Below, piece by piece: positions 20,593-29,696 of a DNA stretch of 64,000 bases. The translations under genes and the position numbers were made by a program. The stretch is from Aphrocallistes beatrix. Its lineage: Eukaryota > Porifera > Hexactinellida > Sceptrulophora > Aphrocallistidae. A model generated the notes under the pieces. That model worked only from the letters and a program-made list of their open reading frames with translations. It did no database searches and had not been told where the DNA came from. Every line of letters begins with the position of its first letter. The stretch's first letter is position 1. The stretch spans positions 806,001-870,000 of the forward strand of contig OY725497.1 of the NCBI GenBank assembly GCA_963281255.1, given 5' to 3'.

Positions 20593-23500
20593 CTAGTGAC
20601 AGTTTCGGCACTCCGGACAGCAAGGGGTACGTCCATCAGCTCGACACTTACACCCACCAGTAGTGTCTCCTTTACCTTTTGGTCCCCATCTGTACCCCTT
20701 CGTGGCCCAGCAAATCTCAGTTTTGCAGACAGTACAGCGAATCCAGTCGCAACCTAATTTCTTCTGAATTATCACGTCACATTTCGGGCATTTCATTGCC
20801 TCTCCCTCTTTGATCATATCTTCTAACATTTTCTGCGTTCTCCTTGCATTGTCATCATTCTTTGCTTTGCTCACAATCTCTTCTTGGTATTCCTTACAAT
20901 TCTTTCCGGTATGGATAGCTTTACAAGTGAGGCAGTTCTGTACATTGCATACGGGACAATTGAAGAAGTTGATATCATCTTCGTACACACACCAACCAGC
21001 GCAATCAGCTGATTTGCAGTGGAATGCATTCTCAATCGTTCCTTCGGCCTGATTCAGTCCCATTTGCTGCCAATGTCTATACTGGTCAGGTGATAACAGC
21101 TGTTTCACTTCTCGCTCTGTCACCACACTCTGACACTGATAGGTCTCTCCTTGGAAGGGGCATTTCACTTCGGCTTCTTCAGCATGGATGATATGCAGAG
21201 ATAGACAGTCTCTACAAAACGCATGCAGACACTCCCTCAGCCTAACACCGTCTCCTACATCTACGTCTATTATACAAATGGGACACTCAAACTCCTCATC
21301 CACTTCAATCAAGTTCTGATCAGCTGCCTCAATCATTGCTTTGTAGTTCTTCTCCCGTTGCAACAGTAGTTCCTCCTTCAACTGTATCTCGTGCTGCTCC
21401 GCTCGTTTCTGCTTATCTATCTCATCTTCATCCAGTTCATATCCGGCCGGAACGACATACCCGTCTGGACGGGCTGTGGCGCACATCTCACAGCCCGGGC
21501 GCATCGGTTTGTTCCTGAATGTGCACTGCGGACACTCCCAACCTGGCGGTGGGGGGGTGGGGGGGCGAACTGGAGGTTGTGGGGCTATGTGTAGCACTTC
21601 TAATCCCCGATGCATATCGCCATGCCCAACCTTGGGCTTTCTCACATTAGCTGGCGGTATTTTCGGTTGCGGTAAGGGTCTATTTTCTCCTTGATTGGGT
21701 GCCGGTAGTTCGTTGGGATCGTAAAAATTTTTCCCAACAGCTGGCGAGTAGGGAGGGTCTATTGATTCGTATATGTTAGCATCGGGGTGTACGGTGGGAT
21801 GGTTGTAAGGGTAAGGTTCTGCTGGCTGCTGGCCCTGATTATAATAATTGCCTCTGTTTGTAGGTTGGAGGATATGAGGAGCGGGTAAATCAGATACGTT
21901 CTGGTTTGGGTAGTGTCGGTCAGTCATATGAGGTAGGTTGTACCCTCCTTCATAACGGTTATCTTCAGAATAGGATTGCCGAAACTGAGTACTGTGTTGG
22001 AATTCGGAATATCCCGTGTCCCTATAGCCAGAAAATTGTATATTTTGAGGTGGAGGAAGTCTAGAATAATTATCGGGCTGATTATACCCTCCGTAGTAGC
22101 TGAGTGAGGGAGGTGTTGGGTTGAAATGGGGAGCGGGAAGGCGAATGCTGTTAGGCGGGGGAAGATCGGAGGAAATGGTAGGGGGAAAAGGTTTTGGATC
22201 TGGCAGGTTGGTATTGGGATAAGGGGCGTCAAAACGGGTTGGTTGAGTGGAGGAAATATTTTGAGAACTCAAATTATAGCTAGAACGGTTAGGTGCGTAT
22301 GAGGCGGACGAATGTTTTCTGACCTGAGCATACTGAGGACCTTCCTCTCTATATAAGTCGTTAGGATTTGGTTCTCTACCATACGCATTCCCAGGTTCAG
22401 GCTGCACGCCAGGTGTACTCGCTGGAGATAGCGGTTTCACGTATTGGTTAGGAGTATTAGGAGTATTAGGCCCTCTAAACTCGTCATTAGAATATGGCTG
22501 TTTATTGTATGTAGTGATATGATTAGGCTTTCTACCACTTACATCGATAGGATCTGTTGGATGTCCTCCATATGCAGTGTTAGGATCTGTTGGACGTCCT
22601 CCATATGCAGTGTTAGGATCTGTTGGATGTCCTCCATAAGCAGTGTTAGGATCTGTTGAATGTCCTCCATATGCAGTGTTAGGATCTGTTGGATGTCCTC
22701 CATAAGCAGTGTTAGGATCTGTTGGATGTCCTCCATAAGCAGTGTTAGGATCTGTTGGATGTCCTCCATAAGCAGTGTTAGGATCTGTTGAATGTCCTCC
22801 ATAAGCAGTGTTAGAATCTGTTGGACGTCCTCCATAAACATTAGCAGGATCTGTTGAATGTCCCCCATAAGCAGTGTTAGGATCTGTTGGATGTCCTCCA
22901 TAAGCAGTGTTAGGATCTGTTGGATGTCCTCCATAAGCAGTGTTAGGATCTGTTGGATGTCCTCCATAAGCAGTGTTAGGATCTGTTGAATGTCCTCCAT
23001 AAGCAGTGTTAGAATCTGTTGGACGTCCTCCATAAACATTAGCAGGATCTGTTGAATGTCCCCCATAAGCAGTGTTAGGATCTGTTGGATGTCCTCCATA
23101 AGCAGTGTTAGGATTTGTTGGACGTCCTCCATAAGCAGTGTTAGGATCTGTTGAATGTCCTCCATAAGCAGTGTTAGGATCTGTTGAATGTCCCCCATAA
23201 GCAGTGTTAGGATCTGTTGGATGTCCTCCATAAGCAGTGTTAGGATTTGTTGGACGTCCTCCATAAGCAGTGTTAGGATCTGTTGAATGTCCTCCATAAG
23301 CAGTGTTAGGATCTGTTGAATGTCCCCCATAAGCAGTGTTAGGATCTGTTGGATGTCCTCCATAAGCAGTGTTAGGATCTGTTGAATGTCCTCCATAAGC
23401 AGTGTTAGGATCTGTTGAATGTCCCCCATAAGCAGTGTTAGGATCTGTTGAATGTCCCCCATAAGCAGTGTTAGGATCTGTTGGACGTCCCCCATAAGCA

Positions 23501-24384
23501 GTGCTAGAATCTGGACGTCCTCCATAAGCATTAGTAGGATCTGAGGATCTACCGTAAGCATCAGTATCAGGTTCTCTGGTGTTGGGATCCTGCTGTCTAC
23601 CGTAAGCATTCCCTGGACCTGATTGTGTACCGTATGAGTTAGGACCTAGTTGTGCATTGTAAGCACTGCTAGGAGGATTAGGCTCTCGAACACTAGAATA
23701 TGGCCGTCTACCGTATGGGTCATTAGGATTTGAGTTTTGACTATAAGGACTGTCAGAATTTGATGTTTTAGCATATGAATCGCTGGGATAGGGTTCCCTT
23801 CTGTAAGTAGTTTGATTTCTAACAAAAGAAATATTTTGATCCGACTGTCTTGTATAAAGCTCTTGAGATCTGTATTCCGTCCTATAAGACGTGTTGTCTG
23901 GATAGGGTGGAAGAAAATGATGCGGATTTTTCTCAGAATAGCTAGGAACTCTTCCACGCTGATTCTGGTACTGCGCAGAGTAATACTCATCATTATCATT
24001 CTGCGGCAGTCTATCCTGAAAAGGGGTATCTCCCGAATATTTCGCAGGTGTGGAGGGATTGGAATTGTGCAATGGCCTGTTGTAAGCTTCATAGCCCGCA
24101 TCTCTCCCATCTTCCTGTGATCTACTCGGCGGTGCAACCTCATTGGCATACGTAGTGGTAGCTATCGAGTCCATTCTTATGTAGACGTCATCAGGTTGTT
24201 GGATTTCATCTCCTATCTGGTAAGAATCAGGAAGATGGACGGGATCAGGAAGGCGAGGGAAGGGATCTTGAGGGGGATTAGCGGGAGGAGGGAGGGGAGG
24301 GAGGGGATCCGCCTGAATGCGTTTTTGAGGTATGCTAGGAATGACTTCAAAATCTCCAAACTCGTCGTTGGGTCTATCGCTCAT
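20593..24384 (-). CDS. RBCK1: HOIL-1/RBCK1-like RBR ubiquitin ligase with repetitive N-terminus
   Basis: 1263 residues from ATG 24384, single exon; human HOIL-1 is about 510. Residues 1-285 are disordered, rich in Pro, Tyr, Asn, Gln and Ser. Residues ~285-611 are about 28 copies of an 11-residue unit (TDPNTAYGGHS/P). Residues 612-940 are again Pro/Tyr/Gln-rich. An NZF finger (WECPQCTFRN..CEMC) sits at ~946-971, then a helix, RING1 (ECPICIIDVDVGDGVRLREC) from ~1034, IBR ([14 protein letters not shown]) and RING2 with catalytic Cys near residue 1211 (KKLGCDWIRCTVC), ending CPECRNCH as in HOIL-1. The N-terminal ubiquitin-like domain that binds HOIP is not seen. Family knowledge: HOIL-1 is a LUBAC subunit that forms oxyester-linked ubiquitin. 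Whether it joins a LUBAC without a UBL is unknown. Confidence 0.92.
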   Translation of the reverse strand: MSDRPNDEFGDFEVIPSIPQKRIQADPLPPLPPPANPPQDPFPRLPDPVHLPDSYQIGDEIQQPDDVYIRMDSIATTTYANEVAPPSRSQEDGRDAGYEAYNRPLHNSNPSTPAKYSGDTPFQDRLPQNDNDEYYSAQYQNQRGRVPSYSEKNPHHFLPPYPDNTSYRTEYRSQELYTRQSDQNISFVRNQTTYRREPYPSDSYAKTSNSDSPYSQNSNPNDPYGRRPYSSVREPNPPSSAYNAQLGPNSYGTQSGPGNAYGRQQDPNTREPDTDAYGRSSDPTNAYGGRPDSSTAYGGRPTDPNTAYGGHSTDPNTAYGGHSTDPNTAYGGHSTDPNTAYGGHPTDPNTAYGGHSTDPNTAYGGHSTDPNTAYGGRPTNPNTAYGGHPTDPNTAYGGHSTDPNTAYGGHSTDPNTAYGGRPTNPNTAYGGHPTDPNTAYGGHSTDPANVYGGRPTDSNTAYGGHSTDPNTAYGGHPTDPNTAYGGHPTDPNTAYGGHPTDPNTAYGGHSTDPANVYGGRPTDSNTAYGGHSTDPNTAYGGHPTDPNTAYGGHPTDPNTAYGGHPTDPNTAYGGHSTDPNTAYGGHPTDPNTAYGGRPTDPNTAYGGHPTDPIDVSGRKPNHITTYNKQPYSNDEFRGPNTPNTPNQYVKPLSPASTPGVQPEPGNAYGREPNPNDLYREEGPQYAQVRKHSSASYAPNRSSYNLSSQNISSTQPTRFDAPYPNTNLPDPKPFPPTISSDLPPPNSIRLPAPHFNPTPPSLSYYGGYNQPDNYSRLPPPQNIQFSGYRDTGYSEFQHSTQFRQSYSEDNRYEGGYNLPHMTDRHYPNQNVSDLPAPHILQPTNRGNYYNQGQQPAEPYPYNHPTVHPDANIYESIDPPYSPAVGKNFYDPNELPAPNQGENRPLPQPKIPPANVRKPKVGHGDMHRGLEVLHIAPQPPVRPPTPPPPGWECPQCTFRNKPMRPGCEMCATARPDGYVVPAGYELDEDEIDKQKRAEQHEIQLKEELLLQREKNYKAMIEAADQNLIEVDEEFECPICIIDVDVGDGVRLRECLHAFCRDCLSLHIIHAEEAEVKCPFQGETYQCQSVVTEREVKQLLSPDQYRHWQQMGLNQAEGTIENAFHCKSADCAGWCVYEDDINFFNCPVCNVQNCLTCKAIHTGKNCKEYQEEIVSKAKNDDNARRTQKMLEDMIKEGEAMKCPKCDVIIQKKLGCDWIRCTVCKTEICWATKGYRWGPKGKGDTTGGCKCRADGRTPCCPECRNCH
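22551..23530 (-). repeat. 33-bp coding minisatellite (~28 units)
   Basis: Head-to-tail 33-base units encode TDPNTAYGGHS/HP/RP. Variants reveal higher-order copying: the six-unit block HS, TDPANVYGGRP, TDSN, HP, HP, HP occurs twice in succession, and a four-unit block ending TNPN..HP also occurs twice. Since 33 is a multiple of three, the other frames are also open (a 356-codon shadow frame). Confidence 0.95.
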
Positions 24385-24798
24385 TTTTTTATAATTTATT
24401 CTAGTCGTAAAGTAAAAAATATTAAACTAAGATCTATTTTCTTCCAAAACATTCTAAAATATGGGTTAGTATGACTTTAGTAATCAGTAAATTAGTTATT
24501 TCGAGGATTGGAGATAGTTAATCAATTCACAATCCTTGGTAATACTGAAGAATAAGCTATACTATCACCGTTACCTAAGTTATAATAAGGCCTGTTCATC
24601 ACTTAACTTGGACAATGAACACCAAATAATGCTTTAGTTGATTAAATTCAAAATCTACAAATGTAAATTTATTTACCGATTATTTTCTTGCAGGAACAAA
24701 TTACCGAAACAAAGTTCTCTGGAGTGAAAAGACTTCAATTTATTATTTTTTCCACTGCGAGAGTATACGTACGTAATTTTCTTCGTATATTAATATTG
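24385..24798. other. spacer upstream of the HOIL-1-like gene
   Basis: AT-rich. It presumably carries the promoter of the HOIL-1-like gene; no clear TATA box or other signal was identified. Confidence 0.4.
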
Positions 24799-26306
24799 TT
24801 AACTTTGGAAATTATCAAAAATTAAAAAGTAATTACTGTAGTGTAAACTATTACGGACATATTTTGACTCCAATTTCGAAACATTCTCTTGAAACCCCAT
24901 CATAAAGTACATAATCGTTCCCCCGACAGAAAGTGGAATGATTCGCTTGGGTATTAGGTCTAGAAGCAAAATCGAGATGAAATATGCAGATACTCTGTAA
25001 TACCCACTCGAATTTTCATGTATAAACCTAGCTTTTCCCTTCATGAATGCCTCGACAGCTGAAAGATTGGCGAAAATTTGGGTCATAACAATTAAGAATA
25101 TTCCTCCTATTCGGTTTTGGAGGCCTTCTTGGGTAAAGGTCAGCTTCCAATATACTGCTCCTATGATCGTGGAAAAATGACACTGATGATAATCAGAAGT
25201 ATGAGCTCATAAGGTGAGCGTATCATCTGTTTTAATGTTCGTTGGCCAACTACCAAAATTTGCCAAAATATGTTCGAAGCATACATGCTTTCCCAAAAGT
25301 GATTTTTGTCCCCTTGCTGGTTAATCACCACCTGTGCAGCAATAAGATTCAGCCTTTCGGTTAGATCTCTTTGCAGATCTGTGATATTGCTCAGCCATCA
25401 ATTCTATCTGATCGTCTCCCTTGTCAGTCAGAGACCGGAGCTCATCTTGAGCGATAATGTCCAAAAAGAAATCAGCTGGATTTTCCTGTTCCGGACATGT
25501 GTACCCATTCTTCTCGAAGTAGCTAACTGCTTCCTTTGCATCTCCATGGTAAACTGTGCGACCTCCCGAGAGCAATGTTACACTATCAAAGTATTGAAAA
25601 TGGCAAATCGAGGCTGGTGGATTGCAGTTATAATAATATTTCCTTCATCGCTCAGTTCTTTCAGTTGTCGCATCAAAAGAACTGCTGTGAATGCGTCTAA
25701 TCCTGTTGTCGGTTCATCCATGAAAATGATTGACGGAGATATGACTAATTCCATGGAAATATTGGTTCGCTTGTGTTCTCCTCCTGAAATGCCACGTCGG
25801 AATTCCGTCCCAATCATGTCCTCTGCCACCCTTGTCAGTCCCAATTTCTCAATCACATCCTGTACCCTCGCACGTCTCTCAGAGATTGATGTGAGATGGG
25901 AGTCTTAGGTTTGCAGAGAAAAATATATTTCCCCAACGCTCAGAGTTCCCTCTAAGCAATCATCTTGGTTGACATAGCCAGTGGCACACTTAAAAAAGTA
26001 AGGCTGCGGTGCGTCATCCACCAAAACCTTTCCTCGGACACTACTTTTGCCCTTTCTACCAGCTAAGATGTCCATTAGTGTTGTTTTTCCACTGCCAGTT
26101 GGTCCCATAATTGCATTTAAACCTTGGCACATTACGCTACTTACGTCGGTCAATATTCGTTTGTGTTTTAACTTTAGACCACACAAATTGATTGTTGGCA
26201 CATCATAATAGATATTCTGATAAGTTAGTTTATTGAAAAAGGTTGAATTAAATCCTTTGTAGCCGTGCTCAATTGTTCCATAATTATTCTTCACGTCAGC
26301 TATCAA
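24799..26306 (-). pseudogene. ABCG2-like half-transporter pseudogene
   Basis: Reading right to left, the pieces follow ABCG order. Walker A (GPTGSGKTTLMDILAGRK) is at ~26,080, the Q-loop region (ATGYVNQDD) follows, then the signature (ISGGEHKRTNI), Walker B (IIFMDEPTTGLDAFTA) and the His-switch (AIHQPRF). The ABCG2-type NPADFFLDII and the first membrane-domain helices (VSAYFISILLLDLIPKRI) come last. The frame is broken at least four times: two compensating shifts at ~25,915 and ~25,880, one base lost at ~25,590 (NTFDSV becomes NTLIV-stop), and another shift near 25,180. None has intron borders. The sequence stops after the first few transmembrane helices, so the 3' half is gone, and no ATG precedes the N-terminus. 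Such proteins export xenobiotics; this one cannot. Confidence 0.88.
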
Positions 26307-27590
26307 TATAATGTACCGAGATACTCCTTATCTTGCATTTAGCGAACAACTCTCACTTGTATATATATACCTAAGCTAACCTATTTACTTCTCCTTTGCT
26401 TCCACATATTTATCTGTACATACTCATCCGAACATTCCATAAGGAACTGTCTGATGTAACTAATAATTTTCAGTTTATCTTTTAAATGTTTTCTCACCTC
26501 TACCTTATTAGTGTACTCCCTTACTTGATATTAGATAGACTACGTGTAAATTATCTACTCACGTTAATGCATTGGAGTGATTATTAACTCCCTATAGAAA
26601 CAACATTGTTTGTAGCAGAAGATCGAAAGAATAAATATCTAGAATATACAACAGTTTGCCTCTGTTTCTCTTACTATGCTACAAGTATGTTGCTTTTAAG
26701 ACTGCTTGGTTTGGTATCGCGTCGCATTTTTGAAACAAAATATTTGAATTGATAAATAATGATCCATTTTTTTGTGAATAGGTTATTATAAGATGTAATT
26801 AAACCATTTTATTATACTGATATACAATGACTTATCATTATTTTTAAAATGTTAGGAATCTTTTATCAATGAAAACATATCATTATTGAGGTAATACTGA
26901 AGAACTTCAATTGCTAACTTATGATTTTTTCTCATTATTAACCACTTAAACACTTAGAATCCGAGCATCTTATGATAGTTATTCAATTAATTATTTATTC
27001 AAGATTTAATTAAACATTATTCTTAATTCAAAATGTGACTTAGCACTTGTATGGTTTCTAACACGTGATTATCTTTCTCATACTAGCATTATTTTTCTAT
27101 GGTATAGCCAGTATCAATTTATCAAGCTAGAGCAGCATTACTAGATTTGTAGAGGAAGAAAAAAATCGAATTTGTATAGTATTGGTAATATACTAGATCA
27201 AATTCCTGATAGAGCAATAATTATGGGACATCCTGTATGTATTAACTTTTAGCCTTATTTACCACCTGATGAAAAAATAATATTTCGGATCTCAGAGACT
27301 TTCCACTACTTGATATAACTGCACGAGTCATTCGATAAATGGTAGAAGGGAAGAAGTTGCTGTTAATCTTGATCCTGGGAAACAATAAAATTCAATGCCC
27401 TCTTTGGGGGGAGGCGATTATTCGGGGGCCGGATACTATTAAGTATATAGGGTGTCTTGTTTTAAGGTCAAAAGGTTCGAAATAGTACATTTATTATGAT
27501 ATAAAATGTAAATGAATATAAAAAGATATTAGAAATACTATACTCTATCGTGATAATTTATCGAGAAGTCTATAAAAAAAGAGAGTTCGG
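26307..27590. other. spacer without recognised gene
   Basis: AT-rich, no coding signal. A G-rich stretch at 27,395-27,440 (GGGGGGAGGCGATTATTCGG) stands out but matches no other copy well. Confidence 0.55.
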
Positions 27591-28634
27591 TTATTGCTTC
27601 AAATTAGCAGTATGCCTGTTATGATGGGTTATTTTCCAAGTGTTCATCCATGGTCCAGAAATAGTGGTATCTAACTCGTCACTACTCTCTTGACCACAAG
27701 TGACCTTTGTTTGAAGCTCTGTCCGACCTATTTTCCCCCAAGTACTCCAGTCAACTTTAAGATCCTCACCACCACTACACAAAGGCAGAGAATCTTTGAG
27801 GTTGTAAAATCCCGTTGGATCCCGGCTGTCATTCCAACGGAGATCTAAACTCCAGCGAATATCATTGCTTGTGTTAGTGATGCTACGGTGTGGGAGAAGT
27901 GCGTTGAAAAGAAGAACCGAGCCCATCGGCATTTCACAGGTTACAATTTCCTTCTCATAATCTTCCCCCATCTCTTCACTCATGACTTCAGGCGGGATTT
28001 CAATGTACCAGGTATCCCCTGAACATCCGGTATGGGTGAATACGCGCCCACTCCGGTGGGCTCGTGGTACTACCTGCATGCAACCGTTCTTGGTGGTCGT
28101 ATCGATTAACGGGATCCATGCGGTGAGTTGCAGGCACTCCCAGCAGTCGTGACTCATGTAGGCTGCGTCCTGGTGCCAGGGAACGACTGAGACTTCTTGC
28201 TGCGGGACTTTAGGACGTATATTCCAAACAGGATGCGCGGAAATTTCTGTCCCTAGAATCTGTTTCGCTATTGCTAACATTTTCGGGTGTGCAAGCAAGC
28301 CTCCGAATGCTGGGGGCAAAGTATCCTTCTTGTGCAACAGCACTGCTGCGTCTTTGAACTGTTCTACTAGCTTTATCAGTCGCTGATAGAACCCTACACC
28401 CTTGAAGGTATCCTTTATCTTACCAGCTGCCAGCAATACGTTAGCTAGGTCATCTACACTCAATTCAATGTCCGAGATGGAAGGCTGCAGTTCTTCTTTT
28501 GAGAACACGCCATGTTTGATGAGATAGCCTTCGGAGAAGAATTGATCCAGTTCTTGCTCGGTTAGAGGCCCTGGGGTGTGAGGACGGATCCAGTTTTCAA
28601 CGACTTGATCTTTTTTCTTCACTATTTCAGCCAT
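27591..28634 (-). CDS. phytanoyl-CoA dioxygenase (PhyH) family enzyme
   Basis: The first ATG is at 28634 (MAEIVKKKDQ), giving 347 residues; the open frame before it uses only a TTG. This is an Fe(II)/2-oxoglutarate-dependent oxygenase fold. The proximal iron ligands are HxD in VVPWHQDAAYM (about residue 160). The distal His and a following Arg (LLPHRSITNTS, IRWSLDLRW) match the second ligand and the 2-oxoglutarate carboxylate contact. The N-terminal helix EQELDQFFSEGYLIKHGVF is the usual PhyH entry. No peroxisomal PTS1 (the end is ANLKQ) and no obvious PTS2 or signal peptide, so it is probably cytosolic and more like the PHYHD1 or bacterial PhyH groups than peroxisomal PHYH. Substrate unknown. 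Single exon. Confidence 0.88.
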   Translation of the reverse strand: MAEIVKKKDQVVENWIRPHTPGPLTEQELDQFFSEGYLIKHGVFSKEELQPSISDIELSVDDLANVLLAAGKIKDTFKGVGFYQRLIKLVEQFKDAAVLLHKKDTLPPAFGGLLAHPKMLAIAKQILGTEISAHPVWNIRPKVPQQEVSVVPWHQDAAYMSHDCWECLQLTAWIPLIDTTTKNGCMQVVPRAHRSGRVFTHTGCSGDTWYIEIPPEVMSEEMGEDYEKEIVTCEMPMGSVLLFNALLPHRSITNTSNDIRWSLDLRWNDSRDPTGFYNLKDSLPLCSGGEDLKVDWSTWGKIGRTELQTKVTCGQESSDELDTTISGPWMNTWKITHHNRHTANLKQ

Positions 28635-29020
28635 CACGTGGATATTTAGGTAACTGAAGTTAAAGAGCAAAATTTGATCATCAATACGCAAATGGAGAAA
28701 TAGGAGTTAGTTTTGGAGAATATTATATCGCAATGTATGGAGAGCTAAAATGTTTTTTGTTCCTTGGAAAGTGTTCAATTTGAATCAATTAAATTTAAGT
28801 GAATTCTTCAAACTATGTAATCGATGGAAAGTAATAAATTTTTATCAAAAATACATAATATAATGAAATATAAAATATAAGAATATAGTTGATTATCCGA
28901 TCAAAAGAGAAAGGGAGATATTATAGGTAGAATAATATATAGGTTCTCTAGCTAAGTGCCAGTAAATAGCGTATCTAAACCTAAGCTAATGTAAAAAGAA
29001 AAGAGAAAACGAACGAGATC
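28635..29020. other. spacer
   Basis: AT-rich sequence between the PhyH start and the end of the giant gene. No signal recognised beyond a possible 3' untranslated region of the giant gene on its right side. Confidence 0.4.
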
Positions 29021-29632
29021 TTATTCGGTAGCTTCAGAGGGAGACGCCCCGTCGTCTGGATCTGACTCCTTTGGAGGGGGCTGTTGTGGGGTGGGGCCCG
29101 TGGGGGTCGGGGGTATCAGTGGGGTAGCCAAAGTTGGTTGGGGAATAATGTCAAACGGTTTCCCCCCGATACTCGGGATAGGACTGAGTGGTTTGGATAG
29201 AAATGGATCTACGCCGGCCTTGCGAGCAGGCATTCCGAACCCAGATATCCGAGGGGGAGGAACACTGGAACCGTTTGTACCGGAAATACTCTCAGAGGAT
29301 CCTTCAGTTCCAGTTGTCTCAGTGACCGTTCCTTCTGTAGTGGTAGTAGTTAAGATGTCAGAGCCTCTTTTGCCACGTTTGGTATCATCGAGAGGTTTGG
29401 GCCTGGGAGGTAGGAGCGGAGGGAGTGCAGTAGTTGTCTGTTCGAGTGTGGGCAGTTGCTTCGGGATCAAAATTCCTGGCAATGCTCCAGCTCTACCGAA
29501 GTCTCCGGGGATTGTGGTACGCATAGAGGCCAGGGGTTTAACAGGTGGCAGTCCAGAACGTATAGGACCGAGTACTGGAGGGATCGGGACCTGAGGAGCT
29601 GGCGAGATGGGGGGGAGAATGGAAGGATCCGG
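29021..29632 (-). CDS. giant adhesin, last exon: proline-rich cytoplasmic tail
   Basis: Begins after acceptor TTTTAG (29,633-29,634) in phase 0 and ends with a stop at 29,021. It encodes 203 residues, all cytoplasmic: Pro-rich segments (PDPSILPPISPAPQ, PLIPPTPTGPTPQQPPP), a Thr/Ser/Gly-rich middle, and an SH3-ligand-like PLLPPRPKP (PxxPxR). No catenin-binding or kinase motif is visible. The intron in front is only 64 bases (29,633-29,696, donor GTGAGT). Reading straight through that intron would give a different, unlikely C-terminus. Confidence 0.85.
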   Translation of the reverse strand, partial: PDPSILPPISPAPQVPIPPVLGPIRSGLPPVKPLASMRTTIPGDFGRAGALPGILIPKQLPTLEQTTTALPPLLPPRPKPLDDTKRGKRGSDILTTTTTEGTVTETTGTEGSSESISGTNGSSVPPPRISGFGMPARKAGVDPFLSKPLSPIPSIGGKPFDIIPQPTLATPLIPPTPTGPTPQQPPPKESDPDDGASPSEATE

Positions 29633-29696
29633 CTAAAACAGGACTTAGTTTAAAATAAATTAACATCATGGATGCATAGGTGTGAATAAAACTCAC

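Larger units (their letters stand above)
17357..22250 (-). repeat. tandem segmental duplication of HOIL-1-like genes
   Basis: Unit 1 (about 17,357-19,060) and unit 2 (about 20,290-22,250) align over the 3' flank and the C-terminal two thirds of the coding sequence. They are nearly identical in the 3' flank (about 240 bases starting AACCCGGAAAATCTTGAAG). The 5' parts of the two genes are unrelated. Unit 1 lacks the segment encoding the NZF finger. Confidence 0.9.

Noticed and set aside
22539..23609. 356-codon frame of DIQQILTLLME repeats on the minus strand
   Set aside because: It is the shadow of the 33-bp coding minisatellite; any frame of a 33-bp unit stays open. The TDPNTAYGGHS frame is continuous with the HOIL-1 domains.
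24799..26306. ABCG sequence as a working multi-exon gene
   Set aside because: The frame breaks are single-base or few-base shifts within conserved motifs and have no GT-AG borders; the 3' half is missing.
27395..27440. G-rich stretch as the end of another MITE
   Set aside because: No partner inverted repeat or target duplication could be found.
29538..29696. C-terminus of the giant protein obtained by reading through 29,696
   Set aside because: A GTGAGT donor and TTTTAG acceptor define a 64-base intron; splicing gives a long proline-rich tail in a consistent frame.
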